Positions 30,989-42,294 are shown, numbered from the stretch's first letter. The stretch is DNA of 64,000 nucleotides from Oscarella lobularis (GCF_947507565.1 NC_089180.1:3348001-3412000); one strand, 5' to 3'. The notes: generated from the sequence alone by a model not told the origin. Translations and numbers: made by a program.

Positions 30989-33202
30989 TCACACAGCCGT
31001 TTCGAACGGCATTTGGCGAATTTTCGGTTGAAAAACTTTACGCGCGATATCCGTCCTGTTTTCTTTCATTAGAGCTTCACATAAACGCCCAACCGTGGCT
31101 GTGTCATACTGGCTTTGGGTCCAACTCGTTAGCATTTGGTATGCTCGTTCACTCGAACTTGTCTCGTCGTTTTTAATACGCTCTATTACTTCATCGGCTA
31201 CACCAAGCCAACATTTTCCACTGATCGTTTGAGAGGCGTTTAGATACGTCTAATAGTTCTGACGATTTTGGCATCCGTTTTATGCTTACCAATTTTGAGT
31301 CTAAATGCCTTTTCCCAATATCACTACCAGGATGCTGAGCAGAAGCAGTGTGAGATGCTGAGGCGGAACGATCACAGGCGCGAACCCCAAAAGCTGTAAA
31401 GAAAAGTCCGCCTTGTAAAGTTCCTTTCCCTGAACTGAATTTTCTTACAAAAAGAGTCTTTTCTTCCCATCTTCTCTGTATCAATATCATCTTCATCATC
31501 ATCATCATTTCGTAATTGAACAGAAGCAGGCTCTGAAACTGCGTCTGTTGCAACAGAAGACGGTTCCAGGTATCATAGTTTATAGTGTATCGTAGGACCG
31601 CACCTGTTTTTCTCCTTCTTAAACTAGAAGGCTTCAAATGAGAAAAATCAGAATCGCTGCTTCTAAATTTTTTTACTGTTATTAGAAAAAGCAAGAAAGC
31701 AGCTTCTAAGTGACCAACCTGTAGTCGGACGATGCTTCACTTTCTAGCCAAAATGACACATCGTCCTCGCTCAACAACTTTTCAGAAATTAGAAAAGATT
31801 CGAAGTATTTGTAGGTGATTGTAACTGGTTGAACGCAAGCAATTCTTTTCGGCACTTGATGGTGCAGTTTCTTTGCAGATAACGAAAATCTTCGCCCTCC
31901 ACAACGTGGCGAAGTACGTTAAACTGTCTCTTTGAACGTAACGAAAAATTTGACGTTGAATCTTCATTGCTTAGAGAAAATTCAAGCCTTTGCCTACACA
32001 TAAAGGAAGGCACTCGGCAGTGAAAGGGGCTACTGTCAACAAATGTAAATCCAATCGTTTTTAGTTTTTTTTCAATATTTTTTAGATTTTCTTGACAACT
32101 ACATGAAATGGTAATTCTTATATCCCATTTTCGTTCACCTGCAGAGACGTCTTTTAGACGAACAAAAAAAACAAATAGTAATCCCAAAGCCATTGAACTG
32201 GACAATGCAACAGTGACGACAAGAGGAAAGGGTAGACAGTTCTAAACAGTCGTCTCGCAAGTGAAAGTCCATGATGCCTTTGTGCGAAGCAAGACGACGT
32301 GCAAGTCCAAGGCATCCAATAAAATCGTATCTTTCTGACGGGTCTGTGCCTTCCCCGTAGAACAAACCATAATGAGCCTCAATACGCTGATCGACATCAA
32401 GTGTATGATGCTTCAATTCGTATCTAAGTATCACTGGCTTTGCAAACTCCGTTTTATGGGGTAAGAGCTCAATAAGACCAACGTAAGCTTCTCTACCCTC
32501 AATGTTCACAGTTTCTTCTGAAAGAAAGAGAGAAAGCCTAACCCCTAATGATGAAGCCGTTGTTAGTGCTCCCGGCGGAATCGTTAATAAAAGACCATAC
32601 GATGGCAGTGCTACCTCCGCTTACGTCAATTCGACTGGATACCTTGCCCTTCTGGATGCAAGTCACAAGCTGTTCACTTACGTACAAGTCTATACTTCCG
32701 GGAGACGGTTCTATTAGAGCCTGTGTCGCAGTGCACGCTTCTAATTCATCGCTAAAAGAACTGACGTTAAAAACAAAAAGGCATTATAATCCTTACTTCC
32801 ATAAGTCGCTCACTGATGATATTGATGAAAAAGCTTCACGATCTACGAACATAACAGTAAAACAGAAAAAGACACCCCCAATCTTTTCTGACCTTTGCCA
32901 ACACAACTATCTGCTTCAAAATGGTTTAAGATTGCCACCAGCGTACGATCGTCGCACGCTGTTGATCTGTCAATACTGTGGCCTACTGTCGCTAGAGCCG
33001 CATGAACTGGAGATAATTCAATGCTGTTTGAACTTTTCGCACTAAATGTCGACTTCTGTTCAGTCTGAAGCTCAGCACTCGTCGAGCTTTTGACATTGCT
33101 TGTAGGATTACACATAGTCTCAAATGTATTACGAGTCTTTTCCCAACGTTCACGGTCTTCCAGAATATCAGTTATTTCATCCAACATTGTCGCAACATCT
33201 AC
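30989..33202 (-). pseudogene. ZU5-UPA-Death domain protein, 5'-truncated and frameshifted
   Basis: On the minus strand an exon begins after a TGCGTAG acceptor at about 33,202 (VATMLDEITDILEDRERW). A frame at about 32,765-32,570 follows, and then a ZU5-like region at 32,509-32,215 with EFAKPVILRYEL and DFHLRDDCLELSTL. A UPA-like region at 32,160-31,790 has FVRLKDVSAGERKWDIRI and NIEKKLKTIGFTFVDSSPF. The end is a Death domain at about 31,260-30,989: ELLDVSKRLSNDQW, VADEVIERIKNDE, SERAYQMLTSWTQ and VGRLCEALMKENRTDIARKV. This order is that of UNC5/PIDD-type adaptors in apoptosis or innate signalling. Frameshifts fall in a T8 run (about 32,162-32,169) and inside the Death domain (about 31,200). 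The gene's 5' part is missing where the gypsy element begins. Domain calls are by motif only. Confidence 0.65.
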
Positions 33203-33312
33203 GCAACAAAACAGCAATATGGCAAAACGTTTCAATACAAAATAGCCAACTGAGGGAGAACAGGCTGAATGCTCTCAGTTAGTCAAGCAAGCCCTTTGCA
33301 CGTTGCTGCAAA

Positions 33313-35236
33313 CTATAAAGATTCCCGACAAAAACGTTTGGTGTCGTCCTTCTTATCTCGCATCACCACCGGACTGGCCCACGGGGACTTCGACTCGCAT
33401 ATCACCCCGTTATCCAGCATGCTTTGGATCTGCCGATCCGCCTCATCTCGTTCGTCAGGGCCCATCCGATACGGCTGTTGATTAACAGGTGGGTTGTCTC
33501 CAGTATCGATTTCATGCGTCACCGCCGCCATTCTTCTCATGTCGTGGGGACCCGAGGAAAAGGTATCGGAATAACGGTCTATCATCTCTTTGACCTGTTC
33601 CGTCTGGCGCTCATCCACTGCTGGTGAGATAGCGACCTTCTCGCTCGGCTTCCAGGCTTCGGCGTTCGAACCGCTCCCTCTTGCTCTTTGGTCTGGCTCA
33701 ACCCCGTCGGTTATCGCTGGCGTTCGTCCCAACGAAGTTACGGCCAACACTCTACCTACGGTTTGTCCTTTGTTAACGCTCTCCGTCTCCGGTTCGGTCG
33801 AGAAGGCACTGAACAACGGCGCCGTGTGAGCTTTTCCTTGCGCATCGGTCAACGTCACAGTTTCTCCTTTGAAACTGATATCTGCCCCAGTTCGCCACAT
33901 GAAATCGCATCCGAGCAGAACGGAGAAAAGCAGTCCGTCGGTGACGACGAAGAGCTGTTGCGTGCTCATTTCGCCGACGCGCATCGTCACCTCCACGCAG
34001 CCGGTCATGGTCAAGGCATTTCCATCGGCTGCGTACAAGGCGAGCGTTGGTGCGGCTCTGAGTCGTAGTTCCTCGCCTGCTTCTTCCATTTGGACGCTTA
34101 GCTGACGGACGAAGTCGCCGGACATCAGTGACACCTTTGCCCCGGTGACAAATAAGCAAGTAACCGGCGGCGCACCTTCTATTCGCACAGGATACGTTGG
34201 TAAGTCAGAGCGGCCAAATTCGGCAAAAGGGTTATCATTCTTAGCCTGCACGGCATTGACTCCAGGCCGGGTCGAGTTGGCGAGGGTTTCTCCACAAGTG
34301 AGGGGCGGTCGCGCAGAGGGCGGTCCCGTTGAAGGAGTTCTTCCGGAGAATGGTTGTCCCGCGCTGGGATAATTCGACGCTCTCCGGCAATGCACTGCTT
34401 TGTGACCCCAGCGTCCGCAGTTTCTGCAATTTCCCGGAAAGTAAGCCGACTGTTCCATAGGGCGTGGCCGTTGATAAGAGTTGTCGTCACGTCGCCACCT
34501 CCTTGAGAGACTTTGCTGCACTTCGCTCGTCGCCAAAGACAGTCGCTTGTTCTCTTGAACGATTTTGGAAAGGCGCTGCACTTCGGCAGCGAGTTGCTTT
34601 ACCTGCGCCGCCATTCCAGGTTGATTAGTCTCTTCATCTGTCCTTCCGGTCTCACGCTGTCTCTCGTTCTGGGGCGTCGTCATGGCTATCGCAGCGGGAT
34701 GGGAGGCGTAAACCTCTCCCAGCGGGTGCGGTCTCTTGAGAAGGGCTTTCCAGACGACTTCGGCTTTCTCCGCGGCCTGATTTGCATCAGTTAGTGTGGC
34801 AATTGGCTCCGCGCGTATCAAGTCGGGCTGGAATTCCGGTTGTAGTCCATGCTTGAACCATACGATCAACATGCGCTGAGAAACACGCCCGCCGTCTGCG
34901 TCAGCTTGTTCGGCTTGAACGAGACTTGTCGACATGAGTCGGAAGCGAGAAATATAGTCCTTCATCGCCTCTTGTGTCGCCTGCTTGATGTTCATCAAGC
35001 GCGTCGTCCAGAAGTCGACGGGTCGCTTTGGTCCGTAGGTCGTCCTCATATATCGCTCAAACTCCGCCCATCCGACGCGTGCGGTGCGCGTTATTACTTC
35101 GAATGCCGCGTATTCGCGCCTCACCCCAGGGCCCAACGCTGCAACGGCCTCGCATAGCTTCGTCGCTTCATCCCATTGTTGGAGCGCCGCTAGATCCTCG
35201 AGATGCAGGAACCACGAGTCAACCTCATCTGGAGGC
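33313..35236 (-). pseudogene. Ty3/gypsy gag-pol, truncated at both ends, protease active site lost
   Basis: One long minus-strand frame covers Gag, nucleocapsid, protease and the start of reverse transcriptase. Gag has WAEFERYMRTTYGPKR and YISRFRLM. The zinc knuckle CRNCGRWGHKAVHC lies at about 34,440-34,400. The protease site reads CLFVTGAKVSLM at about 34,158-34,120: the catalytic Asp codon has become Val (34,149-34,147). RT begins with HEIDTGDNPPVNQQPYRM and ICESKSPWASPVV, and is cut off before the YxDD box at 33,313. At the 5' side Gag starts abruptly at about 35,236, where the sequence changes to a DIRS RT. This copy cannot make a working polyprotein. Confidence 0.9.
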
Positions 35237-36035
35237 GTTCCAGCTTGCGCGCGGGCAGGCGGAGGCACCCGGCCACTGAGTCGAGCTCGATGCCCAGGAA
35301 GGTGAGGACGGGAACCGGGCCCTTCACCTTGTCGGTTGCGACGGGGACCCCGAGCCGTGCGCAGGTGAGAAGCGCCAACGACAGGTCGGCGTAGCAAGAC
35401 CGCTCGTGCGCTCGGCCCGCAAAGAAAAAGTCGTCCAAGTAGTGGAGACCAAACGTCAGCCCGTTGTCGTACATTGCCCAAAGTAGCGCGTCGGCTACCG
35501 CAGAGAAGATCTTGGGCGCGGAGCGTAATACAAACCGGAGCGCCGTGTCGAGATAGACCCCATCCCGCCAGGTCATGCCGAGCAAGTGGTGGTCGTCTGG
35601 GTGCACAGGGACCACCCGGTAAGCGCTCTTCAGATCAACCTTCGCCATAAGTGCGCCCCGGCCCAGGCGAACTAAGGCGCGAACGGCGAGCTCCACCCGC
35701 GCATAGCGGATGGAACTTAGCTCGGGTGAGATACCCGTGTTAACGCTGGCGCAGAGGGGAGCCGACAGATCAAGAATGAGTCGCCAGCGGCCTGGCTTGC
35801 CGCTCTTGGGAATAACGCCAAACGGGCTGGTATGGACCGTCTGTGCGACAGCCGCGCAAAGAGGGCCTACCACCCGGCCGCGGGCCACCTCCTCCTCGAG
35901 ATAGGCGTCGACCTCGCGTGGATGAGCCGCGGCCGAAGCCAAATTGCGCCGACTGCGCCCGCGCAGAAAAGGTCCAGGAGTTCCGCGCGCGGGACCGCTA
36001 GGAAGAGGCCAAAACTCAGAACTAGGCAACGCCAT
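35237..36035 (-). pseudogene. DIRS-type reverse transcriptase, truncated
   Basis: The minus-strand frame encodes an RT with VHTSPFGVIPKSGKPGRWRL (the SPFGVI-x-K-x2-KWRLI motif of DIRS elements), ALMAKVDLKSAYRVVPVHPD, and LHYLDDFFFAG, the YLDD catalytic box, at about 35,445-35,415. It then has FLGIELDSVAGCLRLPARKL. The RNase H and methyltransferase-like domains that normally follow are missing, because sequence changes to gypsy Gag at about 35,236. The 5' side meets a hAT element at about 36,036. No stop lies within the visible part, so the fragment is relatively fresh. Confidence 0.88.
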
Positions 36036-36039
36036 ATAT

Positions 36040-36676
36040 TAAGGGACGACTAAACAAACTATACCCCTTGCGCGTTCTCTGCAACACCTGACCTCACAAG
36101 ACACGAGCAATCCTTTGGTGAAGGCGCTTGCTGAAAACCTGCGAGGGCGTTTTACGAATATTGAAAAATGTCATCTTCTAGTGATCGTAACGCTGCTCGA
36201 CCCTCGATTCAAAAAAGTCGCCTTCACTGATGCTACTGCCGCTCAGACTGGAGAGCAATGGATCATTCCCGAAATGGCAGCATATTCAGATACAGTGCAA
36301 AGGGATGGTCATGCAAGCGAAGAGCCAGCGGATCCGATCGTCACTGAAGAGAATGATAGAGACGACGGAGGACTATGGGATCTAATAGATAGAGGAGCAG
36401 CAAAGGTTTCGATGCAGCCCCGTCAAATAGTCGCTGCAGCACAGAGAAAAGCTGAGGTGGCACAGTTTTTTCAACGCCCTTTGTTGAATCGCCACGAAAA
36501 TCCTCTCGTCTGGTGGAAAGAAAATCAGTTGTCCTTTCCCGACCTCTGCAAAATTGCAAAACGTCAGTTCCGTCAGAACGACTGTTTCAAAAGCCGGAGA
36601 GCTTGTTTCGGCGCGTCGGAAGCGGCTAAGTCCCAAGAACGTCGATAAACTCCTCTTCCTCAACCAAAACCTGTAG
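36040..36676 (+). pseudogene. hAT transposase C-terminal half with dimerisation domain
   Basis: The plus-strand frame encodes VIVTLLDPRFKKVAF and RHENPLVWWKENQLSFPDLC, the two hallmarks of the hAT C-terminal (hATC) dimerisation domain, separated by an acidic loop with GLWDLIDRGA. Near 36,575 the frame shifts, and the remaining family motif (SKAGELVSARRKRLSPKNVD, then LLFLNQN) continues in the neighbouring frame to a TAG at 36,676. The catalytic Asp region and N-terminal BED finger are missing. A hAT-type terminus 230 bp downstream supports assignment to one element with its right end preserved. Confidence 0.85.
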
Positions 36677-36819
36677 CCAAAACTATGTCTAACTGATTTT
36701 TATATCGCAGTAGGTGTAATGTCGTAGTAGTGACTGTTGTCATAGATCTCGTCTAACAGTAGCTATGGTGTAGTTTTGTTGTCCAATAAAGCGCGTCCCG
36801 ACGCAACAAAATATCGTAT

Positions 36820-36902
36820 CGAAAAGTATCGAAACGACCGATACTTTAGAGTATTGTACTCGGTATTGGATCGTCCTTAAATTAGAGGTATCGCCCATCC
36901 TG
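36820..36902. repeat. hAT right terminus with GATAC repeats
   Basis: Read on the minus strand from 36,902 the sequence is CAGGATGGGCGATACC, followed by scattered CGATACT and GATACGATA motifs. This is the typical hAT end pattern (CAGxGATGGGCGATAC). A related end lies at 54,522-54,620. The left end of the element is not present. Confidence 0.7.
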
Positions 36903-37331
36903 GACCAGGACATATGTCTAGCAATGGCATCTAGCAGGGCCGACTTACATCTAGTCTGTGGTGTTTTCAACATTCCACGGCTTATCGGTCAAGACAGCTG
37001 CAAAAATCATATTAAGGCAATTGCTCAAGCCTCGGCAACAGTGTTTGAGGAGTCTTCTTCCAACGCCGTTTAAGAGTACCGCAAATCTCAAAACGCACAC
37101 GAAGGCGAAGTCATTGATGCTACTGTCTCTACGACGGCATCTGGGCAAAACAAGGACATTCTTCGTCTTAGGGTTTGAAAGCCGCGGTTTTGAACGGCTT
37201 TGTTGTCGACTTTCAGCTTTTGTGTAGCTACTGCAGAAGCTGCCTAAAGAATACTGTTATGCAAAGATGTATTTCAGCTGCTGAAGTGGCCTAAAGAAAC
37301 ACTTAATGACGTCACAGGCGAAAAAGTCAAT
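36903..37331. other. No gene recognised
   Basis: There are short frames only. Nothing ties this spacer to the hAT on its left or the DIRS gag on its right. Confidence 0.4.
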
Positions 37332-38275
37332 ATGCTGTGTAAGTCCTGCCCGGACGCGTCGTTTGCCGCCTACATCGTGCGCGACCTCACTGAGGGGGCA
37401 TTGGCTACAATTACCAACAGCCCGCTTCTGGGCCGTTGGCGGCCTCGGCCAGTGCGCAACCGTTTATCCTCAGGCAAGGATTTGCGCCGGTGCCGGCGCG
37501 AACGGCGACTAAATGTCAGAGCGGCGCCTTCATCGAGCTGGAGGAGTTTCTGCCCGACAATTTGCAACTCCTGCGCCAGCTCGAGGACCATCCTGAGCTG
37601 AAGGGGGACTTCGCCGGGCGCACAAAGCTCCGTGTGATCAAGACGCCGCGAACGTGGGCGTCTTGCTTCGCCACGTATGCGGCCATCGTGGCGGCCTCGG
37701 CGCCGGCTCGCGCCCAGGCGCTGTTTGCGTACATGCGCGTTATCCTCCGGCTGTCGGGGGCTCACCCGCAGAGGTGGCTCCCGTACGACAAGCTTTTCCG
37801 CCAGCAGGCGGAGGCCGACCCGTCCTGCGACTGGACACGCCTCGACTCCGACCTCCTCGCCGCAGTTTTGTCAGCTAACGAAACGCAGCCGCCGACATGC
37901 GAGCATTGCCGCGAGGTGGATCACAGCACGGAGGAATGCAGCCTCTTCGTGCTGCAGCCAGGCCGCGCCTTGGTCGCCGTGGCTTCGGCCGCCGCCGCCG
38001 CTCCGCCGCCGACGCCGCTCACGCGCCCGTCCAACAGCAACCGCCGCACATCGGTCGGCAATCCGCCTCCCGTCTGCCGCAACTTCAACTTCAGCGACAA
38101 GGAGGGCTGCACCAGGCGGGGCTGCACCTACCGCCACTGCTGCCTACTCTGCGGGGGGCCTCACAAGATCCCCTCTTGCCCGGATAACCCGGATCGCGAG
38201 CCCGCCGGCTCCCTCGCGGAGACAACGCCCCGTGGACGCGGCGGCTCACTTCGTCTGCTGCCCCGCGAGCCATAG
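37332..38275 (+). pseudogene. DIRS-type Gag-like ORF, with a fused upstream fragment
   Basis: A 279-codon open frame starts near 37,436 and ends at 38,275. Helical Gag-like sequence (FLPDNLQLLRQLEDHPEL, then YMRVILRLSGAHPQRWLPYD) is followed by a Cys/His-rich end: CEHCREVDHSTEEC, then VCRNFNFSDKEGCTRRGC and CLLCGGPHKIPSCP. This is the zinc-knuckle/CCCH arrangement typical of DIRS ORF1. GC content is clearly higher than the surroundings. In a different frame just upstream, 37,332-37,400 encodes CPDASFAAYIVRDLTEG, which resembles the start of DIRS pol, so a rearrangement lies near 37,430. The orientation is opposite to the DIRS RT at 35.2-36.0 kb, so at least two DIRS copies are involved. Confidence 0.78.
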
Positions 38276-38600
38276 CTGGCCCGGCGGGCCTCACGCGTTG
38301 ACTTCTGCCCCTACTGGTGGCGCGTGTGTGCTGTACTGTGCTGTACTCTGGTGGGGACCTCCGCATGCTTGCTTGTAGGATGCGCTCGGCGACGGCTGGG
38401 CTGTTTGGTGTTATCGTCTTGTGTTGAGGAAGAACGAGGGAGAGGGCGTCCACGGATCTTCGATAGCGGGGACGACATTTTACAGCTTCGATGCTTCTTT
38501 GGACAGTGGAAGAACGTTGCATCACTGATCTGGGAATCTCAGTACGGACACTGATGAGAAGGCGGCAAGAGCAAGGACTGCCACAAGCTGAAGATAAACA
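38276..38600 (+). pseudogene. Helix-turn-helix leader of an integrase-core (Ginger-like) protein, degraded
   Basis: Across two frames the plus strand encodes GRPRIFDSGDDILQLRCFF and LGISVRTLMRRRQEQGLP. This fits the HTH leader of integrase-core proteins in animals, where a GRP hook is followed by a helix-turn-helix with SVRTL-x-RR. No integrase core follows. The fragment is short and frameshifted, so the call is tentative. Confidence 0.4.
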
Positions 38601-38826
38601 TACAAATTGAACCTACTTTGTGAACAAAATACGACTTACGAGATGAAATGTCAGCTTGAATTGACAAATTCTTTAAATCCAATTTCAATTTCGAAATGCG
38701 ACGATTCTTTTCAAGCTCTAGTTGACGGTACTTCTCTTTCCATTTTCTATTAGCTTCTAATGCTTCTCCTAAACATACAAATTGAACCTACTTTGTAAAC
38801 AAAATACTACTTACGAAGAAGAAATG
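38593..38826. repeat. Direct repeat pair, about 50 bp, 175 bp apart
   Basis: AAACATACAAATTGAACCTA continues through CTTTGTGAACAAAATACGAC at 38,595-38,640 and recurs with three differences at 38,771-38,815. Both copies lead into a CTTACGA-GAAATGAAATGTCA motif. This looks like a local duplication. Confidence 0.7.
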
Positions 38827-39692
38827 AAATGTCAATTAGCTCTATTAGTATCGACTTCTTCACGACACATCCCTGTTCTTCGACAATTTCATCGTAAACA
38901 GTCAGCGTGTCTTTTTCCTCTTTCAACTTTTTAGCTAGGGCGATTTTCATGCTGGCTGAGGCTTCTGTACGGTTTCTGGGAAAATGAAGATCTGCGAGGG
39001 CAAGGGACAATTTCATGCTCTTCATCATCGAACATGTATTGTAATAGAACATGTGGAAGTGCTTTTGTAGATGCCATGTCTATGACTTCGTAAAGTCGAC
39101 GTTTGAAATCGTTGTGACAACTGTGAACCCAGTAAGTCACCTTTACGTCATAGTGTCCTTGCCTGCATTCAGAAGGACGAACAGGCAGGCGTTTTATAAT
39201 CAATTCATTCCCAGTCCTTTGTCTGCCGTTGCAAAAAAAGTACCGGTGCTGCACTCGTTTGTTCTTAAAAGTGCCAAGATCGTCGGCTTTGATGTCTTGT
39301 GGGTGCCGCAATTTGCAAGTATCCACTAGAAACGTTGCCTTCATCTTTTAGCCAACCGGATGGTCTGTGCATACATCCGAGCTATGCTTTCGACTCACGC
39401 CGCTTATCAATTGCAGAGCCTCCTCCGGAATGAACCCTTTTTTGACATATGCAAACACTGGAATCTTCTTGTTCTTTCTGTAATAAAGTGCAAAGTTAGT
39501 TTGGCATGTTTGCTGACAAGTGCCGTTATATAACCTTCTGGATGTGGGTTGAATGGACTCGCCGTCGCTATCACTTAACCTCGAAGGCAGATTCAATAGA
39601 TGAAAAGACAAACGCTTCATTTGTGAACGCCTCTGCTTTTTGGTGGTGAGGACAGGCTGAAGAGCGTCGTAATGATTTAAATAATGAACCAC
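38807..39692 (-). pseudogene. Multicopy sponge/cnidarian-type protein, N-terminal part
   Basis: Three minus-strand frames in order belong together. 39,692-39,351 has FALYYRKNKKIPVFAYVKKG. 39,344-38,990 has LVDTCKLRHPQDIKADDLGT, VQHRYFFCNGRQRTGNELII and VKVTYWVHSCHNDFKRRLYE, then LLQYMFDDEEHEI. 39,010-38,810 has ASASMKIALAKKLKE and YDEIVEEQGCVV. I recall the RYFFCNGRQR / YWVHS / EHE pattern from uncharacterised multicopy proteins of sponges and cnidarians that may be MULE-like transposases, but the catalytic part is not in this window. Frame changes near 39,347 and 39,000 indicate decay. Function is unknown. Confidence 0.5.
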
Positions 39693-41063
39693 TTAGCATT
39701 GACACATCTGCCATTGTTGGCAGTGATATCTTCTGCCAGCCTAATGATCTAAATTAGCAATTAATTTGACCATACCCTGCCGGTCATTCTAAAATACCTC
39801 TCGACGAGTTCTGGAAAATCCTATCTTCGAGCACCCAATGATAAATTCAGACAACGTTTCTTCTTCCTGCTCGAAAAGATAGCGTTTGGGGCCTCTCTGC
39901 TCCCCCACTTTGACTTTCCCTGAGGAATAATTATGAAGCGTCGTTATTGGTATTTCGAATCTTCTCGCAGATTCACGAAGAGATCAACCTTTCTCCATCT
40001 CGCTAAGAGCTTCTTCGACGAGAGCGCGTCCTCCGTTGCTGCTCCAAACGACCCGCAAGCGCGGGAGGTCGCCCAACGGTCGCGCCGGATCGTCACGACG
40101 AGCGGGAAGACACTGAGGCTTCCTGTACGCTTTGTTACGAATGTCAACAAAGCTTCGATACATGCTGGCTCGCGTCGATCCCTGTTGTATGCTCGAGTCC
40201 GCCTTTTTCGCCGTCTAAGAGCGCGCTACGGTGTCCCGTAATAGATGATGTCACTTCCGTTCCTTCAAGCGATAGTCAGCCCAAACTGCGGCAGCAAGAA
40301 AATTACTTTTTGAGAGTAAGATAGAGGAAGAACAGAGCTTTCGAATGAGCCATAGCACGCTGAAATCGGTTAAGGCATCTCGGAGAACGAGAGTCCGTTC
40401 CTACATACGTACGGGTGTTTCATAATGCCTGAGGCGTACCCCCTTCCACATTACGGCCTATTGCTTAGCGCCTACTCGACCAAGACCGCTGATACTACAC
40501 ATGCATATTTGCGACGAAAGGTGTACGTATTTATTCGTGCAAAAGATTCTGTACGAACTCTCTTTGTTTTTTCGGAATAGGCGTTCCATAGTACATGTCG
40601 TTCCATATTTGATACGGGACTCTACTCCATATAACGAGAGATCTCACGCCAATCGGTAAAACGACATTATACAGTACATTGTATAACTTTATGCAAGTGA
40701 ACTCAAACGGGCGACGATGGGCGTGTCACCACGCCACCTGTTTGACCGACTCGCTCGCACTACTGTTCCTCTACGTACGACAGCAGATTGTCCAGCGATC
40801 GATGTCCGTCGTCAATACAATAAATTTTGTTTATAACGATATTACTATATACATCGATTGACTGATTGAACAGCAACCCTGAAACTACCTATTAAGGATC
40901 TAAACTGTAGAAGCCACCCCTGTTTCACGCTACGGTCTCTTGCCAATTTCTCAACACTTGCAAGTCTTTGTTATCGACGGTTTTCGCGAAATGCAAGACG
41001 CTTTCGACAAAAAATTTTTTTGGAAGAACTTTTTTGGAATCGGTCTTGGTAAAAATGGGCCGA
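39693..41063. other. Unassigned stretch; possible terminal exon on minus strand
   Basis: A minus-strand frame at about 40,722-40,528 encodes VLPIGVRSLVIWSRVPYQIW followed by NDMYYGTPIPKKQREFVQNL. It ends at a TAA inside GAATAAATAC, which could double as a polyadenylation signal. It reads like a real 3' exon, but no family or partner exon was identified. The rest shows nothing supported. Confidence 0.3.
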
Positions 41064-41163
41064 AAAAATTCCATCAAGACATGATTTTTGAGAAAAATCC
41101 GGTAATGTACATAATGGGCTGCCCTGGTCACATTGTGCATAATACCGCAGGCAGCATGCAGTG
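41064..41163 (+). pseudogene. Small hAT transposase fragment
   Basis: The plus-strand frame encodes NPVMYIMGCPGHIVHNTAG. This is the hAT core segment in which a conserved C-x2-H follows the second catalytic Asp. Only about 30 residues are recognisable. Confidence 0.5.
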
Positions 41164-41299
41164 AATTAGAAATTGTTGGTGTTAATATTTTGATAAAAAT
41201 GGTATGCACTAATATTTCGTTCATGCAGATCTCTGGTTTTAGCGCTTAATATCTCGTTGTCTATCTTTCTACTGGTTTGACAAAAGCACGAAGAGAAAG

Positions 41300-41597
41300 G
41301 CGTTACTGTCCCAATACTGCATCTTCTGTGATACCGATGTACGAAATGGCTAAGTAGAACAAATGTTGCAAGTTTTGTAGCAACTGTGTGGCGTTGCAAG
41401 ATCAGTACTGTAACCCTGTCTATTTATAGTGCGTTTTGAAAGTTAGGCAAAACTTAGGCAAAATGAATTAATATTTGACTTCCAAAGTTAATAAGCATTA
41501 GTTTTATTGCTTGCGAAATTTTTGAGATTGAAACCAACCTAGCGTTACTGTCCCAATACTGCATCTTCTGTGATACCGATGTACGAAATGGCTAAGC
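41300..41597. repeat. Tandem-flank duplication (56 bp) around a 186-bp repeat
   Basis: GCGTTACTGTCCCAATACTG through ACGAAATGGCTAAG occurs at 41,300-41,355 and again at 41,542-41,597, identical by eye. The 186 bp between them (41,356-41,541) occurs again at 43,085-43,272 with two or three differences. The structure is what an insertion with a long target duplication, or an unequal exchange, would leave. Confidence 0.8.
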
Positions 41598-41943
41598 CTG
41601 GAGAAAGCTGTCACTCGAGTCCCTCAGCAGTTTTGCTCGCTGAGAAGCTATTTTCTCTCAGAAGGTTATAGAGAGACTTGCAGTACTTTATGCTGTAACT
41701 AATGTACATCTCATGCAGATAAACGGAACGTGCGAGTCGATAAGTTGCGACGTGCGTTTCCCAATCCAATGCTTGAAGTTTTCCTTTTTTTATTGAAGCG
41801 AGTCTGCACGCATTTTTATACTTAACAAACTTCTGCAGCGAGATTTTTCCCTGCTGCCATTTCTCTCTACGCAGATTCGCGGATTCTTAAAAAAATTAGC
41901 TGCGAAGTTATTGCTGCATTCTAATATGACGTCCTTAGCTCCC
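41598..41943. other. No gene seen
   Basis: This AT-rich spacer contains no supported feature. Confidence 0.4.
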
Positions 41944-42294
41944 CTTTCTATTATTATCCGACGGCCTTCGCTCTCGTTTTTAATAGTATCTGACGGCCTT
42001 TGCTCACCTTTCTATTGGTATCTGACGGCCTTCGCTTTCGTTTCTATTAGTATGTGACGGCCTTCGCTCTCGTTTCTATTATTATCTGACGGCCTTCGCT
42101 CTTATTTCTATTAGTATCTGACAGCCTTCGCTCCTCTTTCTATTAGTATCTGACGGCCTTACAGTAGCTCCCCTTTCTTTTAGTATTTGACGGGCTTCGC
42201 TATCGTTTCTTTTAGTATCTGGTGGCCTTCGCTGCCCTTTCTATTAGTTTCTGACGGCCTTCGCTATCGTTTCTATTAGTAACTGACGGCCATT
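41944..42294. repeat. 32-bp minisatellite, about 11 units
   Basis: The unit is close to TTTCTATTAGTATCTGACGG plus CCTTCGCTCTCG, with substitutions between copies. One unit carries an extra TACAGTAG at about 42,160. No palindrome is evident. Confidence 0.85.

Noticed and set aside
32548..33045. Plus-strand ORF of 165 codons
   Set aside because: It lies antisense to the ZU5/UPA gene exons, whose minus-strand frames carry the conserved motifs.
35281..35481. First 80 or so codons of the 722-codon gypsy frame (up to 35,481)
   Set aside because: They are an out-of-frame reading of the DIRS RT; gypsy homology begins only at about 35,236.
37677..38378. 233-codon Arg/Ala-rich ORF overlapping the DIRS Gag
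   Set aside because: It is a shifted frame of GC-rich gag sequence; the zinc-knuckle motifs lie only in the 37,436-38,275 frame.
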